A stretch of 64,000 nt of DNA from the NCBI RefSeq assembly GCF_018402695.1, contig NZ_JAGYIM010000024.1, positions 1-64,000 of the forward strand, read 5' to 3'. How positions within the stretch are numbered: position 1 is the stretch's first letter; each line of letters opens with the position of its first letter. The notes below the pieces were generated by a model. That model did no database searches and was not told where the DNA came from. It saw only the letters and a list, made by a program, of their open reading frames with translations. Of this stretch, positions 53,554-63,438 are shown in pieces. The DNA comes from Arsukibacterium sp. (GTDB lineage Bacteria > Pseudomonadota > Gammaproteobacteria > Enterobacterales > Alteromonadaceae). The position numbers were made by a program, and so were the translations under genes.

Positions 53554-54603
53554 TTACACCACGCCGTATTCGTCCCGCAGGGCTGCCGGCATCGCGTTGT
53601 CGACTTCGTCACTTATCGCGTCCAGAGTTTTCTCTGCTTCATCCAGTGAGCTGACTTCAGCCACATGAAACAATGCTTCGCCTTCATTGACCAGCGGTAG
53701 GTTATTGCGGCCTATCACCACGCCATCGAAGGTTGCCGGAATAGCCACTTCGAAATCGGAATAGGGTGAATAGATATGCGCCATAATATCGCCGGCTTTT
53801 ACCGTCTGGCCCAGGGTCACATAATAGCGGGCGATACCATCGTGTTCGGCCCGCACCCAGCTGCTTTTCTTCGAAAAGACTGAACGGTTTTTCGGTGCTT
53901 TGGTTCTGCCACTTAACATACCCAAATCCTGCATCACGTTAACGATACCGCGCACGCCGATTTTTATCGATTGCTCGTCAAAGCGCAGCGCTTCGCCGGC
54001 CTCGTACAGTAATAACGGAATACCCAGATTGTTAGCGGTGCCGCGCATGGTGCCATCGCGGCTGGCCGCTTTGATAATAACCGGGGCATTAAATACCTCC
54101 GCCATCCGTAGCGCGGTTTTATCTTTGGCGCTGGCCCGCACTTGCGGCAGGTTGGCGCGGTGAATAGCACCGGTATGTAAATCGATAGCATGGGTACAGC
54201 ATTTAAGAATTTTATCGGTAAACTGATAGGCCATCCGGCTGCCAAGCGAGCCTTTTTCACTGCCGGGGAAACTGCGGTTTAAATCGCGCCGGTCTGGCAG
54301 ATAACGCGATTGCTGGACAAAGCCATAGGTATTAACGATGGGCACCACAATTAAGGTGCCCTTGATCCGATTTAACCTGGGAAGTTTTAGCAAGCGGCGG
54401 CAAATTTCCACGCCGTTAATTTCATCGCCATGTAAAGCCGCGGTAATTAACAATACCGGCCCATCCTGACGGCCATGAATAACATGGGCGCCTATATTTA
54501 ACTCGGTATGGGTATACAGCTTACCAAACGGGATATCGACTACGGCCCGGCTACCTGCAGCAATTTTGTCAGGGCCCAAGGTAAAAGCAGCACGGCTGTT
54601 CAT
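53554..54603 (-). CDS. Succinylglutamate desuccinylase/aspartoacylase (AstE/AspA) family protein
   Basis: 349-residue zinc carboxypeptidase-like hydrolase. GPVLLITAALHGDEINGVEICRRLL gives the HxxE metal pair, IDLHTG the third ligand, and LNRSFPGSEKGSLGSRMAYQF the substrate arginine region. The C-terminal part (about 255-330) resembles a lipoyl-like barrel. It overlaps rimK by one base (TAATG). Such pairs occur widely in marine gammaproteobacteria. It may trim a product made by the RimK-like ligase, but the substrate is unknown. Confidence 0.88.
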   Translation of the reverse strand: MNSRAAFTLGPDKIAAGSRAVVDIPFGKLYTHTELNIGAHVIHGRQDGPVLLITAALHGDEINGVEICRRLLKLPRLNRIKGTLIVVPIVNTYGFVQQSRYLPDRRDLNRSFPGSEKGSLGSRMAYQFTDKILKCCTHAIDLHTGAIHRANLPQVRASAKDKTALRMAEVFNAPVIIKAASRDGTMRGTANNLGIPLLLYEAGEALRFDEQSIKIGVRGIVNVMQDLGMLSGRTKAPKNRSVFSKKSSWVRAEHDGIARYYVTLGQTVKAGDIMAHIYSPYSDFEVAIPATFDGVVIGRNNLPLVNEGEALFHVAEVSSLDEAEKTLDAISDEVDNAMPAALRDEYGVV

Positions 54604-55520
54604 TAGCCTGTTCCTTTGGTTTTGGCTTTGCGCCGGGTTTTATGGGTTGCCACTTTTTTCTCTAAAAAGCTGATAATCAGGCCAGCGACATCTTTGCTGG
54701 TGGCACTCTCAATGCCTTCCAGCCCGGGCGAGCTATTCACTTCCATAACCACCGGGCCATGGTTTGAACGCAACAAATCTACCCCGGCCACATTCAAACC
54801 CATGGTTTTTGCGGCATGTATGGCAGTGTTGCGCTCCTCCGGGGTTAGCCTTACGACGGTGGCAGAGCCGCCCCGATGCAGGTTAGAGCGAAACTCACCT
54901 TCTTTCGCCTGACGTTTCATGGCCGCAACAATTTTATCGCCCACCACAAAACAGCGAATGTCAGCGCCTTTCGCTTCTTTAATATATTCCTGCACCAGAA
55001 TATTGGCGTTCAGGCCCATAAAAGCCTCAATAACGCTCTCAGCGGCGGTGCGGGTTTCGGCCAGCACTACCCCTATACCCTGGGTGCCTTCTAACAGTTT
55101 AATCACCAGCGGCGCGCCGCCCACCATGTCGATTAAATCGGGAATATCACCGGGCTTATCCGCAAAGCCGGTTATCGGTAAGCCAATGCCCTGGCGGGCG
55201 AGCAATTGCATGGAGCGCAGCTTGTCACGGGCCCGGCCAATAGCGACCGACTCATTCAGTGAATAAACCCCCATCATTTCAAACTGGCGCAGTACCGCCG
55301 TGCCGTAAAACGTAATAGAGGCACCAATGCGTGGTATCACTGCGTCAAAGCCATCCAGCACTTCACCTTTGTAATGAATAGAAGAATTGGAGCGGTTAAT
55401 ATTCATGTAGCAGCTTAATGGGTCAATAACCTGCACCTGATGGCCGGCTGCTTCGGCTGCGGCAACCAGCCGTTTAGTCGAATACAGTTCAGCATTTCGC
55501 GATAATATCGCAATTTTCAT
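54603..55520 (-). CDS. rimK: RimK, alpha-L-glutamate ligase (ATP-grasp)
   Basis: 305-residue ATP-grasp ligase; in E. coli RimK adds glutamates to the C-terminus of ribosomal protein bS6 and can make poly-glutamate. [18 protein letters not shown] starts the preATP-grasp domain; [68 protein letters not shown] and [17 protein letters not shown] supply the ATP and Mg sites. The basic tail [14 protein letters not shown] is slightly longer than usual. Upstream partner of the desuccinylase-like gene. bS6 is not in the window, so the target is inferred. Confidence 0.92.
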   Translation of the reverse strand: MKIAILSRNAELYSTKRLVAAAEAAGHQVQVIDPLSCYMNINRSNSSIHYKGEVLDGFDAVIPRIGASITFYGTAVLRQFEMMGVYSLNESVAIGRARDKLRSMQLLARQGIGLPITGFADKPGDIPDLIDMVGGAPLVIKLLEGTQGIGVVLAETRTAAESVIEAFMGLNANILVQEYIKEAKGADIRCFVVGDKIVAAMKRQAKEGEFRSNLHRGGSATVVRLTPEERNTAIHAAKTMGLNVAGVDLLRSNHGPVVMEVNSSPGLEGIESATSKDVAGLIISFLEKKVATHKTRRKAKTKGTG

Positions 55521-55583
55521 GCACTCTCCGTGAATAAGTTAAGTAGCGCTGCGGCTGAAGTCAGTCAACCAGGCCGGTAAAAG

Positions 55584-56933
55584 CTACGCCAGTAAAAACA
55601 AGGACCCCAGGCCTAAAAACGCAAAAAAGCCAACAACATCTGTTACGGTGGTCAGAATAACCGAGCCGGATAACGCCGGGTCAATATCCAGTTTTTCCAG
55701 CCAGATAGGAATAAATACCCCGGATATGGCTGCCGCGATAATATTAATAACGATGGCCAGGCCAATGACGCCGCCAATAATCCAGTCACCGAACCAGAAA
55801 TAGGTGATAACGGCAATCACTAACGCCCATAGCACCCCGTTAATTGCCCCGACGCCGAGCTCTTTACGAAACAACATCATATAGGTTTGCGGGGTAATTT
55901 GTTCCAGTGCCAGGCCGCGGATCATTAAGGTTAAGGTCTGGCTACCGGCGATACCGCCCATACTGGCGACAATGGGCATTAACACGGCCAGTGCCACTAC
56001 CTGTTGCAAGGTGGCTTCAAACAGGCCAATGGTCCAGGCGGCCAGAAAGGCGGTTAACAGGTTGATCCCCAGCCATAAGGCCCGGCGCTTCGCGCTATCA
56101 AACACCGGTGCGAATAAATCTTCCTCTTCATCCAGACCGGCCGTATGCATAAACTGGCTTTCCAGCGCCCGGCGCACGTTCTCCAGCGCTTCACCAATAG
56201 ATAAACGGCCCAATAGTTTATCGTCTGCGTCCACGACCGCCAACGCTGTGTAACCCGAGCGCGACACGATATCAGAGCCTTGCTCAAGTTCCATCTCGCC
56301 GGTCACCACCGGGGCATCTTTGTCCAGAAAGTTTTCTACCGGTAAGTGGCTGGGCTGGCCCAGCAGCGCAGTGGCATGCACCAGCCCGGCGTAACGACCG
56401 GTGCGGTCAATGACAAACAATGCGTCCTGATATTCGGCATCGTCTGCCAGTTTGCGGAACATTCTGATGCCATCCCGCACTTTGGCGTTTTTATTGATGA
56501 TCAGTAAATCGTGGTCAGCATAACGGCCACATTGGTCATCATCATAGGTTAGCGCTGTTTCTAACCAGCTGCGCTGGCTGGCATCCAGCCGCGAGCAGGC
56601 ATAGGTGTATATCCGTTGCGGTAACTCGTCCAGTAACTCAATTAAGTCATCAACTTCCATGCCCTCTACCAGGGTGCGCAGTTGTTGCTCATCGAGTTGT
56701 TTGAAAATGTTTTCCCGGGCGTCTACCCGCATGTAGGTCAGGGCGGCGACCTGATCGTCGGGGTGTAACTCAAGCCAGGTGCTGACCCGTTGCTCAACCG
56801 GCATTGCTTCCAATACCAGGGCAATTTCTTCCGGCTCCAGCTGGCTGATTTTCTCGATCAGCGAGCTGCTGTCCTCATCGGTTAAGCTGCCGCGGACAAT
56901 ATCCTCAATATCCAGTAGCGGGTTTTCTGCCAT
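55584..56933 (-). CDS. mgtE: MgtE, magnesium transporter
   Basis: 449-residue inner-membrane Mg2+ channel. The N domain (about 20-125) is a helical superhelix; the CBS pair (about 135-255) contains VRDGIRMFRKLADDAEYQDALFVID. Five TM helices from about 275 on include MPIVASMGGIAGSQTLTLMIRGLAL, the selectivity region with conserved Asn/Asp. Acidic residues in N and CBS domains are consistent with Mg2+ gating. It follows the corA-like gene by 12 bases on the same strand, so two unrelated Mg2+ transporters share one operon. Confidence 0.94.
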   Translation of the reverse strand: MAENPLLDIEDIVRGSLTDEDSSSLIEKISQLEPEEIALVLEAMPVEQRVSTWLELHPDDQVAALTYMRVDARENIFKQLDEQQLRTLVEGMEVDDLIELLDELPQRIYTYACSRLDASQRSWLETALTYDDDQCGRYADHDLLIINKNAKVRDGIRMFRKLADDAEYQDALFVIDRTGRYAGLVHATALLGQPSHLPVENFLDKDAPVVTGEMELEQGSDIVSRSGYTALAVVDADDKLLGRLSIGEALENVRRALESQFMHTAGLDEEEDLFAPVFDSAKRRALWLGINLLTAFLAAWTIGLFEATLQQVVALAVLMPIVASMGGIAGSQTLTLMIRGLALEQITPQTYMMLFRKELGVGAINGVLWALVIAVITYFWFGDWIIGGVIGLAIVINIIAAAISGVFIPIWLEKLDIDPALSGSVILTTVTDVVGFFAFLGLGSLFLLA

Positions 56934-56945
56934 TGCAAATCCTTA

Positions 56946-57908
56946 TTACCACCAGTTTTTAAACTTAAACCAGAACAGACCGCCCACGCCCAGCACGGCC
57001 ATGGCTAACAGTGCATAATAGTAACCATTGGGGTTAGCCAGCTCAGGTATATTAACAAAGTTCATCCCGTACAAACCGGCAATAAAGGTCAGTGGAATAA
57101 ATATTGTGCTAACCATCGTCAGCACTTTCATTCTTTCATTAATCTGGTGCGACGTAGTAGACATATAGCCTTCAACTAAGTCACTCAGCTGATCGTAGTA
57201 TAAGTCTGTCATACTATGCAGCCGCTCAAACTTTTCATAAAAATCGCGCACATCCGGCGCGGTAAATTGCTGCATCAACGGGTTCTGTTCTTCATACAGG
57301 GCATCAGCGAAAATGTCTTTCTGATATGCCAGGTTGCGGTTGATTTTCCGAAGTACCGACCGATACCGCATCATCAGCGCCATTTGCTCATCGTTGCCGC
57401 GCTGCAGCATGTTGTCTTCCAGCTCGCTTAACACATCTTCAAACGCTATCAGCTTTTCCAGATAACTGCCTGAAACACTCAGTATCAACTGTTTTATCCA
57501 GTCGGTAACTGTCAGACTTTGGCCCGCAGCAATTTTTGGGGTAAGTTGCTCGAGCAATGAGGCACTTTGACAGCGTACCAGGCTAATTAAAACTTGCTTA
57601 GAGTATAACAAGTTAACCTGAGCACTGCTGGTATATTCGCTGAAATCGGGGTCGGCATAACCGCGCATAATCAACAGGCTGAAATCAGGTTGGGTTTCTA
57701 ATTTTGGCGGGTGGCGCCGGCGACTGAAGTCCTCAGCCAGGGTTGGGGCAATAGCAAAACGTTGCAGTACCTGCTGTATTTCGTCGGTGGTCGCATCATT
57801 CAGATTAAGCCAGACTCTGGCATCTGCACTAAGCTGGGACGGTAATCTGGCAAAAGTGATTTGCTGCCAGCTATTGGTTTCCGGTTCAAAATAATTGAGT
57901 AAAATCAT
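56946..57908 (-). CDS. corA: CorA-family divalent cation transporter
   Basis: 320 residues. The N-terminal alpha/beta domain (about 1-240) has many acidic residues; two C-terminal TM helices at about 258-280 and 294-315 flank the GMN signature at 281-283 (IAGLYGMNFVNIPE). CorA channels admit Mg2+, Co2+ or Ni2+; ZntB relatives move Zn2+. The loop after GMN lacks the usual MPE, with NIPE instead, so ion preference is open. First gene of a probable corA-mgtE operon. No Mg2+ riboswitch was seen in the 114 bases before it. Confidence 0.88.
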   Translation of the reverse strand: MILLNYFEPETNSWQQITFARLPSQLSADARVWLNLNDATTDEIQQVLQRFAIAPTLAEDFSRRRHPPKLETQPDFSLLIMRGYADPDFSEYTSSAQVNLLYSKQVLISLVRCQSASLLEQLTPKIAAGQSLTVTDWIKQLILSVSGSYLEKLIAFEDVLSELEDNMLQRGNDEQMALMMRYRSVLRKINRNLAYQKDIFADALYEEQNPLMQQFTAPDVRDFYEKFERLHSMTDLYYDQLSDLVEGYMSTTSHQINERMKVLTMVSTIFIPLTFIAGLYGMNFVNIPELANPNGYYYALLAMAVLGVGGLFWFKFKNWW

Positions 57909-58022
57909 ATTGCTGTTCCAAGCTGGGCCTAATGACTACAGCATACCCAGCTTGGCGCCGTTTTGCGAAAAAATTGTGGCAGACAGTGCCGTTAAAAGAA
58001 ATCGGTTAGCAGGCACCTCAGA

Positions 58023-58514
58023 TTAATTTTGAGTGCCAAATTTCTGATGCTCGCCAAGGTCGGGTTTTTCTCCTTTAACCTTAGCCGTCATGGTTTTAAT
58101 ACTTTTCATCATTTTACTGCTGTCACTGTCCCAGTGTTCGCCTTTCTGAATTTTAATTTCCAGCATACCGACATTAGGGGCGTCTTTTCCTTCGGGAAAC
58201 CAGGCGGCAACAAACGAATTCCAGTATTTTTCTACTAGCTTTTTATCATTGATCGCCCTGCCAACCCCGGTCAGTGAAACATAAGTCTGGTTGTCAGGGT
58301 CGGCAAAGCTCAGGCACACATCATGGTCTTTCTCGATTTCCAGTACTTTTTCAGACTCCAAATCAGTATAAAACCACAAGGTGCCATCGTATTCATCCTG
58401 CACCAATACCATAGGACGGGAGCGCAGTTCACTACCATGCAGCGTGGTTAACATACCGGTTTTAATGTTTTTAATCAGATTCCAGATTTTTTGCTTATGT
58501 TCAGGGCTCGACAT
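58023..58514 (-). CDS. Pyridoxamine 5'-phosphate oxidase-like general stress protein
   Basis: 163 residues, a split-barrel flavin-binding fold. KIWNLIKNIKTGMLTTLHGSELRSRPMVL, LWFYTDLESEKVLEIEKDHDVCLSFAD and YVSLTGVGRAINDKKLVEKYW match the general stress protein 26 group. FMN or F420-like cofactor binding is expected from the family; the substrate is unknown. GAGGAAC precedes the ATG on the minus strand. Confidence 0.87.
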   Translation of the reverse strand: MSSPEHKQKIWNLIKNIKTGMLTTLHGSELRSRPMVLVQDEYDGTLWFYTDLESEKVLEIEKDHDVCLSFADPDNQTYVSLTGVGRAINDKKLVEKYWNSFVAAWFPEGKDAPNVGMLEIKIQKGEHWDSDSSKMMKSIKTMTAKVKGEKPDLGEHQKFGTQN

Positions 58515-58650
58515 TGTTCCTCCTGTAAAATCAGTCAGGCCTTGTTGGCCAGTTTGGCTTTCCTAAACCCTAGCACAAATATACTGACTTGGTGGTTTCT
58601 CAGCCTGGCGAGCTGCATAAACAAAGCATGAAACTATGCATGAGATAATG

Positions 58651-58676
58651 AAAAAGCCGGACATAGTGCCCGGCTT
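58651..58676 (-). terminator. Intrinsic terminator of the DUF885 gene
   Basis: On the minus strand AAGCCGG (58676-58670) and CCGGCTT (58660-58654) form a 7-bp stem, followed by TTTC at the A run 58651-58655. It lies 18 bases after the stop. Confidence 0.75.
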
Positions 58677-58693
58677 AGTGGTTAACCTGAAGA

Positions 58694-60541
58694 TTAAGGT
58701 TTAGCGGCTGCGATATACTCGTCTACCAGCTGCTCCAGCACATCCAGTGGCACGGCGCCGTTACGCAGCACCACGTCATGGAAGTCGCGGATATCAAACT
58801 GCTCTCCCAGCGCGGTCTGGGCTTTTTCACGCAGTTCCAGCATTTTTATCATGCCAACTTTGTAAGCAGTCGCCTGGCCTGGCAGCACGATATAGCGTTC
58901 AATAGCCTTGGTGGCATCGGTAGCTGAATTAGGGGTATTTTCTACCAGATAATCGATAGCTTGTTCGCGGGTCCACTTTTTAGCGTGAATACCGGTATCT
59001 ACCACCAGGCGACAGGCGCGCCACAGCTCCATTGCCAGCCGGCCAAAGTCGGAGTAGGGGTCCTGGTACAGGCCAATTTCTTTAGGTAGTACTTCACTGT
59101 ACAAGCCCCAACCCTCAATGTAAGCGGTATAACCACCAAAGCGGCGGAACTTGGGCATGTCTTCCAGTTCCTGGGCAATAGCAAGCTGCATATGGTGGCC
59201 GGGAATGCCCTCGTGATAGGCCAGCGCTTCTAATTGATAGGTTGGCATGTCCTGCATTTGATACAGGTTGGCGTAGTAGACGCCAGGGCGACTGCCATCC
59301 ATAGAGGGTCGTTGATAGAATGCTTTGCCGGCACTTTTCTCCCGGAAGGGCTCAACGGCTTTAACAATCATGTCGGCCTGAGGCTTCACCCGGAACAGCT
59401 CATCCAGCCGGCCTTTCATATCGTCAATAACCCGGGTAGCTTCCGCCAGATAGTCGGCACGGCCTTCATCACTGTCGGGGTAATAAAACTGTGAGTCTTC
59501 CCGCATAAACACAAAGAACTCTGCTAAGCTGCCATCAAACTCAACCTGTTGCATAATAGCGCGCATTTCATCATGAATGCGGGCCACTTCGTCCAGCCCA
59601 AGCTGATGAATTTTCTCAGCAGTTAAGTCGGTGGTGGTGATCCTCTCCAGCCGGTGCTGATAAAAGGCAGCACCGTCGTCAAAACGCCAGACGCCATCAT
59701 CAGTGGTGGCCTGCTGCTGCAAATTCTGCAAATAGCTAATCAGGCTTTGGTAAGCCGGGCCGACACTGGTTAGCAGCGCAACGCTGGCTTCGTCTACCAG
59801 TAATTTCTCGTCAACCTCGTCCAGCTCAAGTGCTTGTACTTTCTTTTTAAAATCGGCCAACAGGGTGCTGTCATCACCGGGGTTAAAAGGTGCGCCACTA
59901 ATTACATTCTGGCTGCTGCTAATAACGTGTTCAAATACAAATTCAGGAATGATAATGTTTTTTTCAGCGCGTTTTGTCAGTTGCTGTTGTAATTGACTGA
60001 ACAATAGCGGCACATTATTTAAACGGCTGATGTAGGCTTTGGCATCGCTGACATCCTCTACTTTATGCTGATTGATCAGTAGTGACGGCACCAGCGAATG
60101 AATGCCGTACATCTGGTTTACCGGATAGCTGTATAAGCGCCATTTGCTATCTTCCAGACTGTTTTGCAGATCCTGGCGCATTAGTTGAAAACTGAGAGCC
60201 GTGTTAGGGTCCAGCTGACTTTGGTCGATTGCGCTTAGCATATCAAGGTGATTACGGGTCATGGTCAGTTCTGCATCATAGGCTGCATCACTTAAGTCCT
60301 GCCATTTGTCATAGTCGTCTTTTATACCCAGCCGGGTTTGCAGCACCGGATCAATACGGACCCGCTCCATATAAATTTGCTCAAACAACTGATTTGCCTG
60401 CTCATTAACGTCAAGCTGAACTGCCGCAGTTTGCTCACCGGTCAGCCCTGGCTGAGTAGTTTTCGGACCGCAGCCACCCGCTAATGCCAGGCTGATAGCC
60501 AGGGGGATTAAGGCGAGAGTGCGAAAAGTTGTCTTTTTCAT
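58694..60541 (-). CDS. DUF885 family lipoprotein (putative metallo-carboxypeptidase-like)
   Basis: 615 residues. MKKTTFRTLALIPLAISLALAGGC is a lipoprotein signal with lipobox AGGC. The mature protein is mostly helical and belongs to the DUF885 family of M32-like peptidases, common and often multicopy in Shewanella, Xanthomonas and Rheinheimera. The diagnostic YHEGIPGHHMQLAIAQEL has the HEGxPGH zinc-like motif; AYIEGWGLYSEVLPKEIG and PGQATAYKVGMIKMLELRE follow. Substrate and metal use are unproven. Likely anchored to a membrane facing the periplasm. Confidence 0.9.
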   Translation of the reverse strand: MKKTTFRTLALIPLAISLALAGGCGPKTTQPGLTGEQTAAVQLDVNEQANQLFEQIYMERVRIDPVLQTRLGIKDDYDKWQDLSDAAYDAELTMTRNHLDMLSAIDQSQLDPNTALSFQLMRQDLQNSLEDSKWRLYSYPVNQMYGIHSLVPSLLINQHKVEDVSDAKAYISRLNNVPLLFSQLQQQLTKRAEKNIIIPEFVFEHVISSSQNVISGAPFNPGDDSTLLADFKKKVQALELDEVDEKLLVDEASVALLTSVGPAYQSLISYLQNLQQQATTDDGVWRFDDGAAFYQHRLERITTTDLTAEKIHQLGLDEVARIHDEMRAIMQQVEFDGSLAEFFVFMREDSQFYYPDSDEGRADYLAEATRVIDDMKGRLDELFRVKPQADMIVKAVEPFREKSAGKAFYQRPSMDGSRPGVYYANLYQMQDMPTYQLEALAYHEGIPGHHMQLAIAQELEDMPKFRRFGGYTAYIEGWGLYSEVLPKEIGLYQDPYSDFGRLAMELWRACRLVVDTGIHAKKWTREQAIDYLVENTPNSATDATKAIERYIVLPGQATAYKVGMIKMLELREKAQTALGEQFDIRDFHDVVLRNGAVPLDVLEQLVDEYIAAAKP

Positions 60542-60620
60542 AGTAGGTCCTGTATTGTCATTATTAGCCGTTGCCAGATGTTACTAATTTATGCCCGCCG
60601 GCTAAACTGTTAAAGCTAAA

Positions 60621-61766
60621 CTAATCGATAAAAAGCGTAAGCAAGTCGTTCAGATAACGGGCACCGTTGTCAGTTATTTGCCAGTGTTGTCCCGTATCCA
60701 ACAGCAGTTGCCGTGCTACTGCAGCGTTAATTGCGGGTGTTATCGCACTTACCGGCAAACCGGTGTATGCAGTAAAGTCCGCATGCGGGCAGGGTTCCAG
60801 TAAACGAAACCGGTTCATAAAAAATTCAAAGGGTCTGTCTTCTGCTGGCACCTGCTCTTTGCTGTCAAGATAACCGCGACCGATATCCATATAGCCTTTC
60901 GGGTGTTTAATTTTAACCGTGCGCAAAATGGTATTGCGGGTTGGCAAGGTTATTTTGCCATGGGCGCCGCAGCCAATCCCCAGGTAATCGCCGTAACGCC
61001 AGTAATTAAGATTGTGCCGGCATTGATGGCCGGCTTTGGCATAGGCTGAAATTTCATACTGCTGATAACCGTGTTGTTGCAACAGTGCCAGGCCCTGCTG
61101 CTGAATGTCCCACAATGTATCATCAGCGGGTAATACCGGCGGACGCGAGGCAAAAGCTGTGTTGGGCTCTATGGTTAGCTGATACCAGGATAAATGCGGT
61201 GGTGCCAGTTCGATAGCCTGGCGTAAATCAGCCAGGGCGCCGTTAATATCCTGCCCGGGCAAGCCGTGCATTAAATCGAGGTTATAGCTGGCGAGGGGCA
61301 GCTTGCTGGCCAGTTCAGCGGCCCGGATAGCTTCGGCACAATCGTGAATACGGCCCAGTGCTTTTAATTGCGCCGTCTGAAAGCTCTGTACGCCAATAGA
61401 AAAACGGGTTACCCCTGCGCTGACATAACCGGCAAACCGCTCTGCCTCAACCGTGCCCGGGTTGGCTTCCATGGTAACTTCGATATCCTCAGTGCAGTTT
61501 AAGCGCTGCTTAACTCCCTCGAGAATGCAGCTGATACCGGCTGCGGAAAACACACTGGGCGTGCCGCCGCCAATAAAGATGCTGCTGACCGGACGCTGGC
61601 CTGCCAGCGGCAGATCCTGGTCCAGATCGGCCAGCAAATGGGCAATATATTCCTGCTCGGGTATACCTTGTTTCACCGCATGTGAATTAAAATCGCAGTA
61701 CGGGCACTTTTGGATACACCAGGGAATATGAATGTAAAGCGATAGCGGTGGTAATTGCAGGCTCAC
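60621..61766 (-). CDS. hemW: HemW, radical-SAM heme chaperone
   Basis: 381-residue radical-SAM protein. The cluster motif is C17-x3-C21-x2-C24-x-F26 (YIHIPWCIQKCPYCDFN), and GGGTPSVF and MEANPGTVE follow. It lacks the extra catalytic features of coproporphyrinogen oxidase HemN, and the CxF ending identifies HemW, which binds and inserts heme into respiratory enzymes. It was formerly misnamed HemN-like oxidase. The start is GTG at 61764-61766, directly after the rdgB stop, implying coupled translation. Confidence 0.93.
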   Translation of the reverse strand: MSLQLPPLSLYIHIPWCIQKCPYCDFNSHAVKQGIPEQEYIAHLLADLDQDLPLAGQRPVSSIFIGGGTPSVFSAAGISCILEGVKQRLNCTEDIEVTMEANPGTVEAERFAGYVSAGVTRFSIGVQSFQTAQLKALGRIHDCAEAIRAAELASKLPLASYNLDLMHGLPGQDINGALADLRQAIELAPPHLSWYQLTIEPNTAFASRPPVLPADDTLWDIQQQGLALLQQHGYQQYEISAYAKAGHQCRHNLNYWRYGDYLGIGCGAHGKITLPTRNTILRTVKIKHPKGYMDIGRGYLDSKEQVPAEDRPFEFFMNRFRLLEPCPHADFTAYTGLPVSAITPAINAAVARQLLLDTGQHWQITDNGARYLNDLLTLFID

Positions 61767-62369
61767 TTAACCTGCCTGCCGGGGTTGGAGAAGTGTTATC
61801 AGCTGGCGCAATGCCTGACCCCGGTGGCTGAGTGCAGCTTTCTGCGCTTTGCTTAGCTCGGCAGCACTGACTAAGTGGCCTGCCGGAATAAATACCGGGT
61901 CGTAACCAAAGCCACCATCACCCCGCACGGCCTCGCTTATTTTACCCTGCCAGATCCCGTGGCAGATCAGAGGAGTAGGGTCACTGGCATGGCGCAGATA
62001 CACTAATACACAGTGAAACTGGGCACTACGCTCTGTTGCCGCTATGCCGTGCATCTCGTGTAATAATTTGCTGATATTATTGCTATCAGTTGCGGCTTCA
62101 CCACTGTAGCGCGCCGAGTAAATGCCGGGCTCACCGCCGAGTGCGTCGACCGCCAGGCCCGAATCATCGGCGATGGCAGGTAAGCCCGTTACCAAGGCGG
62201 CGTGGCGGGCTTTAATAATAGCGTTTTCAATAAATGTCAGGCCGGTTTCATCCGCGTCTGACACCCCCAGCTCCTGCTGCGGCACGATTTGAAACTGATA
62301 AGGCGCCAGCAAATCACTAAGCTCCGCTATTTTGCCTTTGTTGGAGCTGGCGAGAACAAGTTTTTGCAT
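61767..62369 (-). CDS. rdgB: RdgB, XTP/dITP diphosphatase
   Basis: Removes non-canonical purine nucleoside triphosphates such as ITP, dITP and XTP, releasing pyrophosphate. The 200 residues carry [16 protein letters not shown] (triphosphate loop), [44 protein letters not shown] (Mg2+ site Asp/Glu) and [13 protein letters not shown]. Sits between DUF4426 and hemW in the proC cluster; 32 bases separate it from the DUF4426 gene. Confidence 0.95.
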   Translation of the reverse strand: MQKLVLASSNKGKIAELSDLLAPYQFQIVPQQELGVSDADETGLTFIENAIIKARHAALVTGLPAIADDSGLAVDALGGEPGIYSARYSGEAATDSNNISKLLHEMHGIAATERSAQFHCVLVYLRHASDPTPLICHGIWQGKISEAVRGDGGFGYDPVFIPAGHLVSAAELSKAQKAALSHRGQALRQLITLLQPRQAG

Positions 62370-62401
62370 TACGTCCGGACTTATAATTAAATGTAGGGTT
62401 G

Positions 62402-62836
62402 CTAATCAACAAAAAAAGTATGGCTGAATGTCAGCTGCTGTTGCTGATTACCCTGGCTTATATCGATAGTAAAATTATACAGCTGTTCGTTCTGATAAGG
62501 TACCGTGGCCAGATAATAAACGGCATCGCCTTCTTCAACCTGATTAAACGCTAATTTGCGCTGGCGGCCAAATAAGTCTTTTGCGATACCGTTAATGACT
62601 ACCCGTTGTGCTTGCTGACTGGCGCTGTCCAGAACTGAGATATTGATCACACCATTAAACTTACTGCGTTGGATCTCATTTTCAACTGCTATTTCCGGCG
62701 TTAAAAAAGTGGCCGGGAAAGCAATATAATGCACATCCCAGTTTCCCAGTTTCTTCATCTGCTCTGCACAAAGTTGAAAGCTTGCCAGTAACATAATTAA
62801 ACTGAATAGTAGTGCTGCATAGCCTGACGTTTTCAT
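62402..62836 (-). CDS. DUF4426 exported protein
   Basis: 144 residues with signal peptide [26 protein letters not shown]. The mature domain is short and beta-rich: [71 protein letters not shown]. This family sits between yggT and rdgB in many marine gammaproteobacteria. No catalytic motif; function unknown. Confidence 0.86.
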   Translation of the reverse strand: MKTSGYAALLFSLIMLLASFQLCAEQMKKLGNWDVHYIAFPATFLTPEIAVENEIQRSKFNGVINISVLDSASQQAQRVVINGIAKDLFGRQRKLAFNQVEEGDAVYYLATVPYQNEQLYNFTIDISQGNQQQQLTFSHTFFVD

Positions 62837-62880
62837 AACATTACTCCTGTCGCATGGCTGAGTTGCTTAACCGGATGGCG

Positions 62881-63420
62881 TTACAGACCGCGGAAAAGAT
62901 CGCTTAGTAACAGATTTATAAACTGAACAGCAATAATCAGTACCAATACCGACAAATCCAGGCCGCCAAGTGGCGGAATAATCCGCCGTACCGGCCGCAA
63001 CAACGGTTCAGTCAGCTGATGCATCACCAGTTCTATCGGGTTATGGCCCTGGCTGAACCAGCTTAGCAACGCTCTGATTATTAAAATCCAGAACAGCAGG
63101 TTCAGGGTTTCTTTTAATAACACCAGCAAGCCACTGATGAAGGTTGCCGGTATCTGAATGCTGCCAACAAGCACCAGCTGTAATACGATAAGTTTAGCTA
63201 CCGCTACCAGATATGCCAGCACGACGGTGGCGGTATCCAATTTGCCGATGCTTGGGATCAACCGGCGCAGCGGCAAGACCGCCGGATTGGTAACTTTGAC
63301 AATAAACTGGCTGAAAGGATTATAAAAATCCGCTCTGGCCAGTTGCAGCCATACCCGCAAAATAACCACCATCAGTAGTAAGTTAAAAGCAGTATTAATG
63401 ATAAACAGCATAGCCTGCAT
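62881..63420 (-). CDS. yggT: YggT family integral membrane protein
   Basis: 179 residues with two YGGT repeats. Each has a hydrophobic helix followed by NPFSQFIVKVTNPAVLPLRRLIPSIGKLD (first) and HNPIELVMHQLTEPLLRPVRRIIPPLGGLDLS (second). Family members affect osmotic and potassium resistance in E. coli. It overlaps no gene but lies 18 bases after proC in the cluster order proC-yggT. Confidence 0.9.
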   Translation of the reverse strand: MQAMLFIINTAFNLLLMVVILRVWLQLARADFYNPFSQFIVKVTNPAVLPLRRLIPSIGKLDTATVVLAYLVAVAKLIVLQLVLVGSIQIPATFISGLLVLLKETLNLLFWILIIRALLSWFSQGHNPIELVMHQLTEPLLRPVRRIIPPLGGLDLSVLVLIIAVQFINLLLSDLFRGL

Positions 63421-63438
63421 TGTGGGCTCTCCGGCAAC

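Noticed and set aside
57909-58022. Mg2+ riboswitch (M-box) before corA-mgtE
   Set aside because: The gap is only 114 bases and shows no long stem set of the M-box type.
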